Part shown: one piece after another, positions 20,581 through 31,522 of the stretch
Position numbering within the stretch: position 1 is the first letter of the stretch
Layout: each line of letters begins with the position of its first letter
DNA from: Clavaria fumosa
Lineage: Eukaryota; Basidiomycota; Agaricomycetes; Agaricales; Clavariaceae
DNA length: 64,000 nt
Assembly (NCBI GenBank): GCA_951802425.1
Contig: OX637794.1
Span: 4,402,001 to 4,466,000, forward strand
Direction of reading: 5' to 3'
Notes under the pieces: model-generated
What the model was told of the DNA's origin: nothing
Databases searched by the model: none
The model's input: only the letters and a program-made list of their open reading frames with translations
Made by a program: the position numbers and the translations under genes

Positions 20581-21332
20581 GAGTTCAGCATCATCACTTT
20601 CATGAGATGAGGGGGGCTCTTGAGCTCATGCTGTCTTCTTGACCTCTCGTTTTACCATCATATGGTAACAGCAGGGCACAGAAGTAAGAAATTTTATTAG
20701 GGGCACTCTAGCTAGGTACCAAATCACACAAAGAATTGAAGCACATTTCAAGGTTGAAGTGGCTCTTGGACCACTTCACTGCTTCAGCAATGATTTGAAC
20801 TTTTGGCATTTCAGGCAAATGTAGATCACTCCCTGAATTGTTTGCTAAATTGTCATTGAAATGTTGACTCTGACTGTCCTTATTATTTCTGGCCATGTAC
20901 AAATTCAGTTTGCTGATAACAATGTGAATATTGATAAAATATTTTTCAACTCTTTTACCATGCCCTCCAGCTCATCATTGCCTGCAGAATGAGTATAATA
21001 TCATGGAAATCCAAGGAGAATTGGATGAGAAATTGCCATTTGAAAATTTCCATGAACTTTCTCAAAATTCAACCAAATCACTCCATTCTTTTTGCAAGGC
21101 TCTAGAGCTCCTTTTTTCATGAAGAATGGGTATTTTCATTGATATCTTGAGAATTGATAGAGTAATGACTAAACTACTTTTAGGTGAAAAAAAGTGCATT
21201 GTGCCACAGTCTCCAAATATTTGCAAACAGCTGTAATAGTAGTGCTGCGGCTTTGCCACAATTGCAACTCCGCTAACCTTGATCTCGATTCTCATATGTC
21301 TCAAGAGATCCAGTTCTCAGACCGACCCTCCA

Positions 21333-24300
21333 ATGGCTGGACCCTCTCGAAAGCGTCTGGAGACGACTCTGGAAGAAGTGCCGGAGACGACTCTGGAAGA
21401 AGTGCCTAATGACCTCGATGATACCGCCCACACCCGCCAAGACAAGTCAGTGCTTGATTTTGTCGAATCCACGGGGAGTTGGGAGACCTTCAACAAAAGA
21501 GATGCTATCGTTCTTCTCGGACAGATTGTATCAGTCTCCGAAGGGAAACTCGACCCGAAGTTTGAAAAATTCGCCGAAGCGATGGCGCTGCTCCAGGAGC
21601 ATCCGAAATTAATGGAGCAGCTGGAGGACGCATGGAACGCTAGAACGTTCAGGGATATACGAAACTTGAGTGCGATATCCGCAGTTCAAAGAATACTAGA
21701 TAATATCTGACGCATACACAGAGATTCTACGCCTATCAACGGGCAACACCATTTCCAGAGAAGCCATTGGCGTTCCAGTAGAATATAGTAAGTCGTCATG
21801 TCTTCGGTGGTCTATTTCCGCGTTCATATACCATTCCCTGCACTAGAGGACGGTAAGTTTGTCGATGGTCTGTTAGGCGCTCATTCACCGATGCTGTGTT
21901 ATTCAGCTGTTATCAGCGCCTGGAAATCAAGTTACATCGGCCAATCTCACAAAGCCTTACTCAGAGCGGTGGACGATGTCCATACTTTGGATGAAAAATC
22001 CAACTATGCCAAGATTCTCACGATCACCCAATCTTCGGGAATGGGGAAATCCAAAACGGTGGATGCAATTGCAAAGGAGCGGATACTTCTCCCATTGTGC
22101 ATCCGTGAAGATCTTGGCGCTGACTCCTTTGGTACGAGACATTGACTACACACGGATCAGTTCGCTGACATCCGAGAATTTAGCATATCCTCCGCCAGAT
22201 ACTGTGGTTCGCAACTTTCTCCTTGGAGCCCCAAGCACAGATATGGGGGAAGAGTGCAAACGCTACTTGAGATCATTCCTGTGTTCTCTTTTCGACGAAG
22301 TACGATGCTTGGTCGAAACATTCAAAGGGGCCAAAGGGGCCGAAGGGGCCGAAGGGACCAAAGGGGCCGAAGGGGCCGAAGGGACCAAAGGGGCCGAAGG
22401 GGCCGAAGGGACCAAAGGGGTCGAAGGGACCGATGGGGCATATTCAACAGTGGCGAATAAATTCTACGAATTTTTTGGGCACCAGGAGGAGCGAAATTTA
22501 TTCTATGCAAGGGTTATCAAGAAGACGTATGGCAAAGTTGCTACTCCGGCGCAGACTTGGGAAGCGTTCGGGCTCACTCTGAACGCCCTAAAGACGTATT
22601 GCACTGATTGGCCACCCGAGACATCTTGCCCTCTCATAATTTCGATGGACGAGGTGCATACCCTTTTCACTGCACGCACCGAGGACCCTCAGGGTTCCTA
22701 TACACTATATTCACGGTTGAAGTCTGTATTGAGTGAGTTGGTCAACTATCCCTTTTGTGTGGTCTTTCTTTCCACCGTGAGCAGCGTCAGTAAACTTGCT
22801 CCATCAAAGGCGGTTGCAGATTCTCTGCGGGAAAAATCCGAAGATCGTGCTCTTCCAGCCCCGTTCACAGAGCTTCCCTTCGACGTCCATATCATTGAAG
22901 ATCCCCTTATTCCTGGGAAGGAAACTCTAGCTTCTGTTGGTTCGTTTAGATTTGCTGCAAGGTTTGGGCGTCCCCTGTACGTCCATTCTAACTTTGGAGA
23001 GTCATGACATCCTCACCTTGATATTCTAGGTTTCATGCAATATTTACATCTCGCCTGAGTGAGGGAAAGGAATCTTTGGAGCAAATTGGTCTTGAACTGA
23101 TGCGCGTCGCGCGAATGAAGCTCTCTGGACGGGATAAACTCGTGGCACCTTCTATCCTGGATGCGTCATCCATCGCTATTCTGTCAGCCCGACTTCTTCT
23201 TGACCTTTCTCCCACCGCTTCAATGGCGAGAAAATACGAAGAAGATCAAGTTCGCTCTCATATGCGAATTCTATACTCTGTTAGTCAAGACCGGGAGACA
23301 ATTGTGTCTGGATCATCCCCTGAGCCAGTCATTGCTGAGGCATCTGCTCAACTGATGCATTCTTCCGTTGACGTCCATGGTAGCAGGGTGCCGTACATGA
23401 ATGTATGGGATCTCCTTGTGGAGTTCGTCGACAGGGGGTTGCTACCTCAGGGTACCATCGGAGAGCTGCTGGGTCGTGCTTTGAGCATTTTCGCAATGGA
23501 TCGCGCTATCGAAAGCACGCCAGATAAACGGGAACTCAAGTATCAGACGCCTGTGAAAGTCGTGGATTACTACAAAGCGCTCCTCACCGATGAAGCCTGG
23601 AAAGTTGTGAGGAACTCTGTACCTGCCAACCACTCAAACCTCACGCGGGAATACGCATCAAGGCCGTTCGAAAAAGCGTTTGCGGATGCCTACTTCCATT
23701 TTTCTCATTATGGCAAAGCAAATGATGAGACGCCAATACAAGATTGCTACGGTTGGGCCGCTTGGCTCCGAGGGACAGCAATTGTCTGGCAATTAAACCA
23801 GATGCGAACCGACCGTGCAATTCCCATCATCTTTTATGAACCGGATCACGGAATCTCCGCACAATTGACATCAATGGCATTGGAGCAGGATAAGACAAGC
23901 CCATCGGAAGACCCTGAAACCGTTGCGATCCAATCTGCTGAGATCCTTGGTGTATTCACGCAAGGCCAGAATTTGCCATATATTGCCGTGGTCCATTGCT
24001 ATGGTGTAACCAAAAATCAAGGTGTACGCGCGCTTGGCCCAACCCGTGAACTCCGAGGAAAAGAACATTGCGAAGCCGCCCCACGCTACCAGATTGATTT
24101 TCGGGGGCTGGCTGCATACAGAGGTCTCAATAAACAAATGAAGGCTGATATTCATAGGATGATTGAAGGCACAAAAAATGCGTTGTTCACCCACCACCCT
24201 CGGCAAGAGTGTCTTGATTTAGTTCATCAGATGTTACCCTTGCTGAATGGACATGCGTCAGCAACAGCGTGGTTTGGTGGGTTGGGAGCATCAGTGTCAG

Positions 24301-24386
24301 GAAATGGACAAGGACAACCATCGCAAGGTAGGGGCCAGAAAGAGCGGAGGCGGGAACGGAAGGGGAAGGGAAAAGCGAAGAATTAA
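21333..24386 (+). CDS. P-loop NTPase-like protein of a mushroom-specific expanded family
   Basis: Multi-exon gene. Likely start at 21333 (MAGPSRKR), stop at 24384-24386. Introns with clean GT-AG ends are 21788-21846, 22132-22183 and 22977-23029. An unresolved junction, intron or frameshift, lies near 21710. The N-terminal helical region carries a duplicated ETTLEEVP motif. A Walker A-like ITQSSGMGKSKTVD lies at about 22022-22063, followed after the second intron by AYPPPDTVVRNFLLGAP. Next comes a collagen-like insert of GAEGAEGTK repeats (22324-22440, 27-base units), then Walker B-like PLIISMDEVHTLF (about 22630-22668). The C-terminus ends in a Lys/Arg-rich tail (ERRRERKGKGKAKN) that could serve nuclear import. 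I recognise the layout as one found in many copies in Agaricomycetes, but I know no established function. A diverged, broken paralogue lies just downstream. Confidence 0.75.
22324..22440 (+). repeat. In-frame 27-base minisatellite (GAEGAEGTK)
   Basis: Tandem GGGGCCGAAGGGGCCGAAGG-type units encode a Gly-x-x repeat inside the P-loop gene. It sits between the ATPase core segments, so copy number can change loop length without breaking the frame. Confidence 0.9.
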
Positions 24387-24414
24387 ATGTGCACTCCCAT
24401 GAATTTTTATTATA

Positions 24415-26070
24415 GCTGTTGAATGCGACAGAAGTGTATTTCGTCTGACTGGATGGCAACACCAATGCTTTCGAAATGGTGTGCACAAATTGGGCATGCT
24501 GCTGATGTGTGGGTATGTTCTTGCCCTTGTTCATTCTCAAAGCTAACAAATCAGCCAAGGTGAACCTGCTGACCCTTTGAAAATGTATGAGGGTATGGCC
24601 TTTGGTTCCACAGCCTCCCAGTGACCCCATGAAATCTCCATATAATCATTCTATTAGCATTATTCAATCCTCAGGTATGGGCAAATCACACCTCATAGAT
24701 TGTTAGGATGGCTTACCTAAGCCATCCCAAAAAACAGGAGTTGTGGAGAAACTAGAGAAGATAGTTGGAAGGTCACATGACCTGTGGTGGAGGATTACAT
24801 AATTGAGAGATCACATGACTTGGGCTTGGGCATGTCATGTGATCTGAGAGGTCCGAGCATGGGAACACTGGCAAATGCCAAAGCTCTCACTATATATACT
24901 ACGTTGTTTCCATTTTTGTACTCTTTTCCCCTTATCTTAGTATTGTCATCATGACCTTACCCCTAAGTTGTGTGAGACCCAGTCTGATATAGATAACCTT
25001 GATCACTTAGTGTACCCTCCTGCCAATGATTGCATCTGGGACTTCTTCCATAAACCTAACTATTGAGAGCCAAATGATGACAGCCTGATTGAGAGAAGAT
25101 ATAAGGCCTTTTTTGCAGCACTCTTCCTATGTGCTGCCAGCAAGCTTCAGGTCATGCTCAACCAAACGCAACACTCAGAAGGCTCAATTGCCAGGTGTTG
25201 GCACAACTACCTAGCTTTGGGCGCCACCAAATGGAGAGTAGGTGCAGTGCGAAGCAAATTCTATCAGAAGGTCATAGATGTTGTGGAGAAGGTGTGTGCC
25301 AGTTGCCAGAATGTTGCATTTATCTAATACATCAGTAGCTTTGCACAGCTTCAGAGGTTGTTGGTGTGCATGTTTTGTTTCACACATTTTGCTGTATACT
25401 GAATGCTCGATGCAGACTCGGTGCTGGCAGATGCTGCTAAATTGTTTGTGAAGTCCTTGCACAATGCTTTGGCATCATCCAAGCATTCCTTCAATTCTGC
25501 ATGTTTGAAGGAACCTGTTTTGTTTTTCATGTACTTTGATGAAGCACACATGTTGACAATGCCAGAAGCAAAACCAGATCAAGCTCCACTGTGGAGTAGG
25601 TGCCATTTGCTTGGATGTGTCTTGGCCAAGATGAACGATTTGCCATTCTTTACTGTCTTCCTTTCAATGAACTCCTAGCTTGGTGCATTCACTCCTTCAA
25701 AATCCAACCATCCAACCCTCTGTGATTGGGATAGGGTTATGTTGCATGCCCCATTTATGGAGCTACCATTTGACACATTTGCATCCAACTCCTTTGCCAT
25801 GTTGCTTAAAGCATGTCCATCTGGGGTAACACTTTACAACATCTGCACACTTGAATATATCATGAAATTTGGCCATCCTCTGTGAGTTCCATCCTTGTCC
25901 ATCATGTCTCCATCCCTGATTGGTGTCAGTTGGGTGTCTCTCTATACTTGCAGCACTGGTGAGGTTAAATCAGAAATGATTGATCTCATGAAGGTGAAGC
26001 TTTCCTGCACATCAGGAAAACGTGAAATCATCTTGACTCATCTTGACCCTGTGATCAAGAAGAATCAAGA
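24415..26070 (+). pseudogene. Broken paralogue of the P-loop NTPase-like gene
   Basis: Fragments in three frames match the gene at 21333-24386 in order. IIQSSGMGK (Walker A) lies just before the solo LTR at 24701. After the LTR come VYPPANDCIWDFFHKPNY and SLIERRYKAFFAALFL. FFMYFDEAHMLTMPEA (Walker B) is at about 25523-25570. LPFFTVFLSMNS and FMELPFDTFAS follow, then KFGHPL near 25866. Many stops and frameshifts show it is dead. It diverges strongly from its neighbour, so this is an old duplication. The LTR inserted close to the Walker A segment. Confidence 0.75.
24701..24989. mobile_element. Solo LTR of the gypsy-3 family
   Basis: 289 bases aligning end to end with the gypsy-3 LTRs (start TGTTAGGATGGCTTACC, end AGACCCAGTCTGATA). 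It carries the diagnostic GGTCACATGACC palindrome and TTTTCCCCTTATCTTAG. It is flanked by the direct repeat TAGAT (24696-24700 and 24990-24994). It is more diverged than the gypsy-3 pair, mostly by C-to-T and G-to-A changes, and it splits the P-loop pseudogene. It independently confirms that this LTR family ends in ...GATA rather than the usual ...CA. Confidence 0.95.
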
Positions 26071-26370
26071 CTCAGTAGAGTCAAGAAGAATCAAGACTCA
26101 GTAGAGTCAAGAAACTGTGTCTTGAATAAAGGCGATCCATTTTCTTGACTCTCCATACTTTTTCTTGACTCTCCCCACTTTCTCTTAACCAGTACTTTAT
26201 GTCTTGACTCTGAGTGACTGTTTTGGATGATTTCTCTCACTTGACTGAATAAAAAGTTCTCTTGACTTGAGAATCAATCCTGACCAAATCAATCTCCTTG
26301 ATTTGAGGGTCACTCTCTTGATTCAATACAGGGTTTTCTTGACTCAAGGATCACTCTCTTGACTGGATCA
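26030..26370. repeat. TCTTGACTC-rich repeat with a 25-base tandem unit
   Basis: Contains an exact tandem pair of AAGAATCAAGACTCAGTAGAGTC (about 26060-26110). Many scattered TCTTGACTC and its complement follow. No gene. 26371-26673 holds nothing I can name. Confidence 0.65.
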
Positions 26371-26673
26371 ATGTAGGATTTCATTAATAGCATGAAATTA
26401 ATGGGGGAACACATTCGACACCATGACCATCCTGATCCCTCTATATTTGTCAAACACCTGCTCAACTATAACAAGTGTCAGAGTGCACATAATGCTTGAC
26501 CCAAGCACACAAACCACACTCCGCATGAGAATGAACAAGATAATCCTACAATAAGTCTTGCTCCAATCATCAACTTTGCGGGGCAGATGGGGATGTGAGC
26601 GGCCAGGTGTGCTGTCTCGGGCTCAGCGAGGGTGCAGCAGAAGTGCATGTGCAGGCGGGGGGGAGAAAGACAT

Positions 26674-26941
26674 AGCGAGAAGCGTCGACACAATCGAGGC
26701 GTGGATCTGATCCTGCTTGGACGAGCGCACTGGCGCCAGGCCATCTATCTCGTCGAAGAAGATGATCGATGGTTGACAGTTCTTGGCTTCTTCGAACAGT
26801 AAGCATAGCTGGCGTTCGACTTCTCCGACCCATTTGGAGAGACAGTCTGCCCCCTTATGCATAAAGAAGGCTGGGGTATACATCAGCGAGGCACAGAATC
26901 AGATGCAATCAGACATACATATGCCTTTATCCCCTGTCCTA
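26674..26941 (-). pseudogene. YTA7: Yta7/ATAD2-like AAA ATPase gene fragment, downstream half
   Basis: On the minus strand, an exon (26870-26674) encodes FFMHKGADCLSKWVGEVE, then IIFFDEIDGLAPVRSS (Walker B DEID) and KQDQIHASIVSTLLA. This is the first AAA domain of Yta7/ATAD2, a nuclear chaperone acting on histone H3-H4. It is preceded by a 48-base intron (26918-26871, gtatgt...ccccag). Before that is the end of an upstream exon (26939-26919, encoding TGDKGI). Joined across the transposon to 62711-62776 it gives the continuous stretch from the P-loop through GISFFM. Later exons are missing, so this is a captured or truncated copy, not the working host gene. Confidence 0.85.
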
Positions 26942-27211
26942 AGATTGGTGTCAAACAGATGCCACCTATGTCACATGATAAAATGTGACAAATTACTATT
27001 TCTCGAACTAGCTATTTGGAATGCATTTTTGCTGAATTTGGAAACCATGGCATTGTGAAAATTTAAGGTTTGCACAATGCCATGGTTTTATATTTCTTTT
27101 CCGGGCAAAAGAGCAAACAGAGATATAGTCCCGAAAATTTCCCTGCCAAAAAAATTGAAACGGAGTTTTAAATAAGGTAATAGTAACTTAGCGCAATCAC
27201 ATTGAGTCAGT

Positions 27212-28717
27212 ATGCCGAAACGAAAACAAAACTGTCATCTCCAGAACCTTGGAGGGTACGCAAAAAAGTCTCAGAACAAGGAAAATGTGCCACCTATTCA
27301 GTCATTATTCGAAAACTCAACTGCCATAAATTCATGGCTAGAACAATGCAACGAGATAGTTTCACCAGCAAGAAAAGTTGTGCATATGATCCAACCACTT
27401 CAGCAATCAAAAGCGACGGAGTCTTTAACTACATGGATGACGGAACCTGATGAAATCGATCCAACATGCGACAATATTGAAGAGAAGGGGGTGGATTTTG
27501 AGGAAGAAATATTTCAGGTTGACAACGAAGACACTCACGAAAAAGAGCCTGAATACCAAGAGACGAATGAGTGGAAGGCACGAGAGTATAGTGCAGACTA
27601 CTTGCGACGTTTGCCACCTTCGGTGCAAGATGCATTGGCGGCAAAAAAAGACCTGGATGCAATTCCACATCCCAAGCGCAACATGGGCTATGGCCACAAA
27701 GACCCGCAGTTGGACTCGCTTCTGAGGCACCAACTTGAGCTGATACGATCATTCTTGGGTATCTACACTGATTCAACCCAAGGGAAACCATGGAATCAAT
27801 CTTCTGCAGATGCTGTGCGAATTTTCGGTACTGGACGAAGTGTTCGAAAAAGTGGATATGGGCTGAGCGAAAGCTGCGTCAGTGGACAAGAGACTTCATT
27901 CGAGACAGAGAGGACTTACCATTTGACAACTATGGCAATGGCAACACATCAGCAATTGAGGATGAAGATTTGTGTCAAGAACTACTCATGCAGTTGCAGG
28001 GAATTGGAAAGTATGTGAGGGCAATGGATGTGCTTGAATACATGAACCGAGATGAGGTGAAGGAGACTTACGGACTTGTCAATGGGATCTCCCTCAAAAC
28101 AGCACAGAGATGGATGTACCGGCTTAGTTACCGCTGGCAGAAGACACCGAAGGGTCAGTATGTCGATGGTCATGAAAGAGCTGATGTTGTTGCCTACCGT
28201 CAGAGAGTGTTTATTCCAGCATGGACTGAACTTCAGCCTTGTATGCGGATATGGGACGAAGGGAACCTCACAGTGGAACAACAAACCTCAACCGCAGGAC
28301 AACGAGTCATTGTTTGGCATCATGACGAAAGCATCTTCTACTCCAATGATCGTTGCCAAATCCGCTGGGTCCACAAGTCAGAGAATGCAATACCACAACC
28401 CAAAGGAGAGGGAGCCTCACTAATGGTCGCTGATTTTGTTTCAGCTGACTATGGCTGGCTGGCATCACCGGATGGGAAGGAGCAAGCACGTGTACTCTTC
28501 AAGCCAGGAAAAAGTTGTGATGGATACTTTGACTGCGAGGATATCATCAAGCAGGCTGGAACTGCCATGGACATAATCAAAAAATACTTCCCAGACGACG
28601 AACACATCTTCATTTTTGACAATGCAACCACACACACAAAGCGAGCAGACGATGCTCTCAGTGCTCGGAAAATGCCAAAAAACACTCCACAACCTGGAAA
28701 AAACTGGGGCATCAGTG
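27212..28717 (+). pseudogene. DDE transposase of the Tc1/mariner-like element, N-terminal part
   Basis: Starts ATGCCGAAACGAAAAC at 27212. The Lys-rich N-terminus and acidic linker are followed by a helical, DNA-binding-like region (LRRLPPSVQDALAAKKDLDA; ISLKTAQRWMYRLSYRWQKT). The frame shifts once near 27850, between IFGTG and WAERKLRQW. The DDE domain begins with VIVWHHDESIFYSND (first Asp at 28324-28326). It continues through PKGEGASLMVADFVSADYGW and the second Asp in HIFIFDNATTHTKRADDALS (28618-28620). The frame is cut at 28717 by the gypsy-3 LTR, inside WGISV. The family is very common in mushroom genomes. Confidence 0.92.
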
Positions 28718-29008
28718 TGTTAGGATCGCTTATGTAAGCCATCCCAAAGTGCAGTTGTGGAGAAACTGGGGAGGGTTGTTGGAAGGTCACATGACCTGTG
28801 GCTGGGTCGGATTATGTAATCATGTAAGGTCACATGACCTGGGGCCTGGGCGCATCACGTGATCCGAGGGTCCGAGCGTGGGAACGCCAGCAAGTGCCGA
28901 AGCGTTCGCTATAAGTACTTTCGCTTTTCCTTTTTTGTACTCTTTTCCCCTTATCTTAGTATTGTCGTCACGACCTTACGCTTATGTTGTGTGAGACCCA
29001 GTCTGATA
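28718..29008 (+). repeat. gypsy-3 5' LTR
   Basis: Starts TGTTAGGATCGCTTATG and ends GTCTGATA. Contains two perfect GGTCACATGACC palindromes (28785-28796 and 28828-28839), ATCACGTGAT (28854-28863) and a TATA-like GCTATAAGTAC (about 28909-28919). These E-box type palindromes are candidate binding sites for basic helix-loop-helix factors. Confidence 0.95.
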
Positions 29009-30415
29009 TAATACTAAGATCCGCCTGTCCACCCTAGCCCCATGTCCTAACCCGGCTAGCCTGGACCCTTAATTTCAAACTGTGACATGTTGTCACAGCT
29101 CAGCCCCTATCATCCTCTTCTCCTTTACCCTGCCCGCGGTGTGTAACAGAACCATGCAAAATTTTTACTGTGTGTAGATACATGTGACCAGACCAGGAGG
29201 AAGTCAACTGTGACCCTCCCCAAGTGATACCGAGTGCCCAAGGCCCGGAACTTTGTTTTACAGCTACGTACCAGTGAATCGTGTAGTGTACAGGGCAAGG
29301 AAAGGCCCCTACATAGTCTTTCTGCAGTTTCCTGGTCCAGTGGACAGGGCCCTTGCTCTGTGACCATTGTCAGAAGGGCGCACGGTGTTAAGATCTGATT
29401 CTTTGCTTCAAAGCAGGAGTGGGAGGGGTAGTGTAGAGGAGACCAAAAAGGAGGGTGGCAAAGGCGAAGCCGGAGCGGAGCGGAGTCCGGTCGGAGTCCG
29501 GATCGGAGTTGCGCAAGGACTTCTCCTCTACACAAAGGAGAAAGAACTAGAAGGAGGTCAAAGGGTTGGGGACTATGGCCTCAACTTATGGGTTGTGCCA
29601 CCGCGTGTATACGTGTCCCAATTTAACCTTGCTGGTACTTTGCTTTCCAGGACAAGGAAGGATGAAGTCCAAAGGGAAATTGCCCGGAGTCCGTCGGAGT
29701 CCGCCGGAGCTTTGCGGAACTTGTCGGGACTGTCGAGAACAGTGAGGACGAAGTCCCTTAACACACAGACCAAGTGACAAGGACCAGAAATAACATTAAT
29801 ATTCGAACTGAGGATCATGGAGATACATGGGGGCTTATATGCTACTAGGGTAGGGCATAGGGCAGACTGTGAAACATGAATATATCAAATATCTACAATA
29901 ATTTCACCTGAGGAGTGAGAAAGGCATAGATGATACATGTAAGGCAAAGAATAAGTTCCCATGGGTAGTGGGCATCATCCCAATGGTTACTAACCATGGA
30001 CTAGCACCAAGGAACATGCTAGAAACAAAGTCCATTTGGTCCGAAGGACCGATATCGAAGTCCGACAAAAGTCCGGACCGGAGTTTCGGACCCCGGAGCG
30101 GAGACAGAGCAGAATTGGAGCGGGGGTGCCGGAGTTGGAGCGGAGATACATCGGAGATGTATTGGAGGTAATTGCAGGTGTTTCGGAGGTGGCTGGGTAA
30201 CTGGATAGGGCCGTGACACACGGGCAACTCATTAGGAGTTGTGGAGCGACCACCTGGGACACCATTTGGGCCCCACGCTACCAATAGTTTCATAGAATAA
30301 GAGTTCTATAGGTACATAAGTACACAGAAGAGCAGCCTAAGAGGACAGGACTGTTAAGAGATCGAAGAAATCCTGAGTGCCAAAGGCCCGGAATTTTATT
30401 TTACAGTGCTACAGA
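29009..30415 (+). other. gypsy-3 leader with GGAGTCCG-rich segments
   Basis: Noncoding stretch between LTR and gag. A 34-base motif, GAGTGCC(C)AAGGCCCGGAA then TTTTACAG, occurs at about 29229-29262 and again at 30376-30406 just before gag, as if about 1.14 kb was inserted or duplicated between them. The interval carries clusters of GGAGTCCG and CGGAGCGGAG (29468-29510, 29685-29712, 30060-30165) and a 12-base inverted repeat GTGTAGAGGAGA (29431-29442, complement at 29522-29533). Open frames here are artefacts of the GGAG repeats. Confidence 0.6.
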
Positions 30416-31453
30416 ATGCTGGACCTAGCTGTTGCCCCCTTTGATGGGCAGAAAAGGAACTTCCGTACGTTCCTCTGATCCCTTCACCTCCTGTTTATGG
30501 CGAACCTGACTGTCTATGCTGTGGACCTGGTGAAGGTCCTTTTTGCTCTGAGCAAAATTACTGGAGAAGGATTTGCTGCAGAGTGGGCGAATATGAAGGC
30601 AGAAGAGATCCTGGGTAGTGGCAAGGCCAGAACCTGGGCAGAGTTTGTGGAGGAGATGAAGTGTGCATTCGATGACCTGAATGACCATGCGACTGCCCTT
30701 GCCGATATTGCAGGGCTGAAACAGGGTGCCATGACAGCACCAGAGTTCTTCGCAAAATTCGAGACGCTGTTCCGATGGGTGAAGTTGAGTGCAGAGAAGG
30801 ACTCAGGAATCCTAGTCCATTGGCTGGAGTTGAACCTGAGTAGGAGGTTGGTGGAGAGAATCTATGGTGTCTCCCCGATGCCAGAGACATATGGAGAATG
30901 GAAGGTGCTGGCTGAGAGGCTTGATGCCCAGCAAAGGCGACTGGATGGGATACTCACGGAACGGACACCGCGACCCACCGCGACCCTACCACGACCTGCC
31001 GTGACCGTTTCGCAACCTCTTGTGACCCCTCTGCTGTGTACTCCAGATGTGGCCATGGCCCGAGGATGGGCCCCTGCTGATGAGAGATGTTGTTTCCGAT
31101 GCCACCAGACTGGCCATGCTGTCCGTTTCTGCCCCCTGCCTGATACGCATCTGCAGGTCCCAAGGGCCCAAACCCAGGCAGCACCATGTGCCCCCCAAAT
31201 GGCGGAGGGATATGAGAAAGAGATTGCATGGCTCCAAGCCTGCATAGAGCTGTGTGAGAGAGAGAGGAGGACTCCCACTGGGGAGAAGAAGTGTGCCAGC
31301 CCCCTTTCCATCCCTGTGCCTGCTGCAAGTATACCCCGATATACTATCTTGCAGCGGAGACATACCCGAATTGGGGCTGAGGTGAAGGAGGAAGTGAGAC
31401 TGGCAGAGCGCCTAACCAGAGTGCGGCCAGAAGTGCGGAAACATGTGCCATGA
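30416..31453 (+). pseudogene. gypsy-3 gag, interrupted by TGA codons
   Basis: ATG at 30416 (MLDLAVAPFDGQKRNFRTFL), then TGA at 30476-30478 at a position where relatives have Arg. Capsid follows: ANLTVYAVDLVKVLFALSKI, GFAAEWANMKAEEIL, LKQGAMTAPEFFAKFETLF, WLELNLSRRLVERIYGV. The C-terminal zinc knuckle is CFRCHQTGHAVRFC (about 31091-31132). The frame closes at 31451-31453 with TGA (HVP-stop-ELAIQVHLEA), again where Arg fits, and the coding continues toward the protease. Start at 30416 is chosen because the conserved capsid block begins upstream of the next ATG at 30497. Confidence 0.88.
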
Positions 31454-31522
31454 GAGCTAGCCATCCAGGTGCACTTGGAGGCTTTCAGCACTGGCAAAGG
31501 GACCACAATGAAGGCCCTTGTC
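31454..31522 (+). pseudogene. gypsy-3 gag-protease junction, left side of KDZ insertion
   Basis: Reads ELAIQVHLEAFSTGKGTTMK and then ALV, the approach to the aspartic protease active site. The DSG triplet itself lies on the other side of the KDZ element (from 58312), so the transposon entered two codons or less before the catalytic Asp. The base run CTTGT occurs on both sides (31517-31521 and 58307-58311). Confidence 0.85.

Noticed and set aside
29367..29777. 136-codon frame in the gypsy-3 leader
   Set aside because: Composition is driven by GGAGTCCG repeats. No similarity to gag or to any domain.
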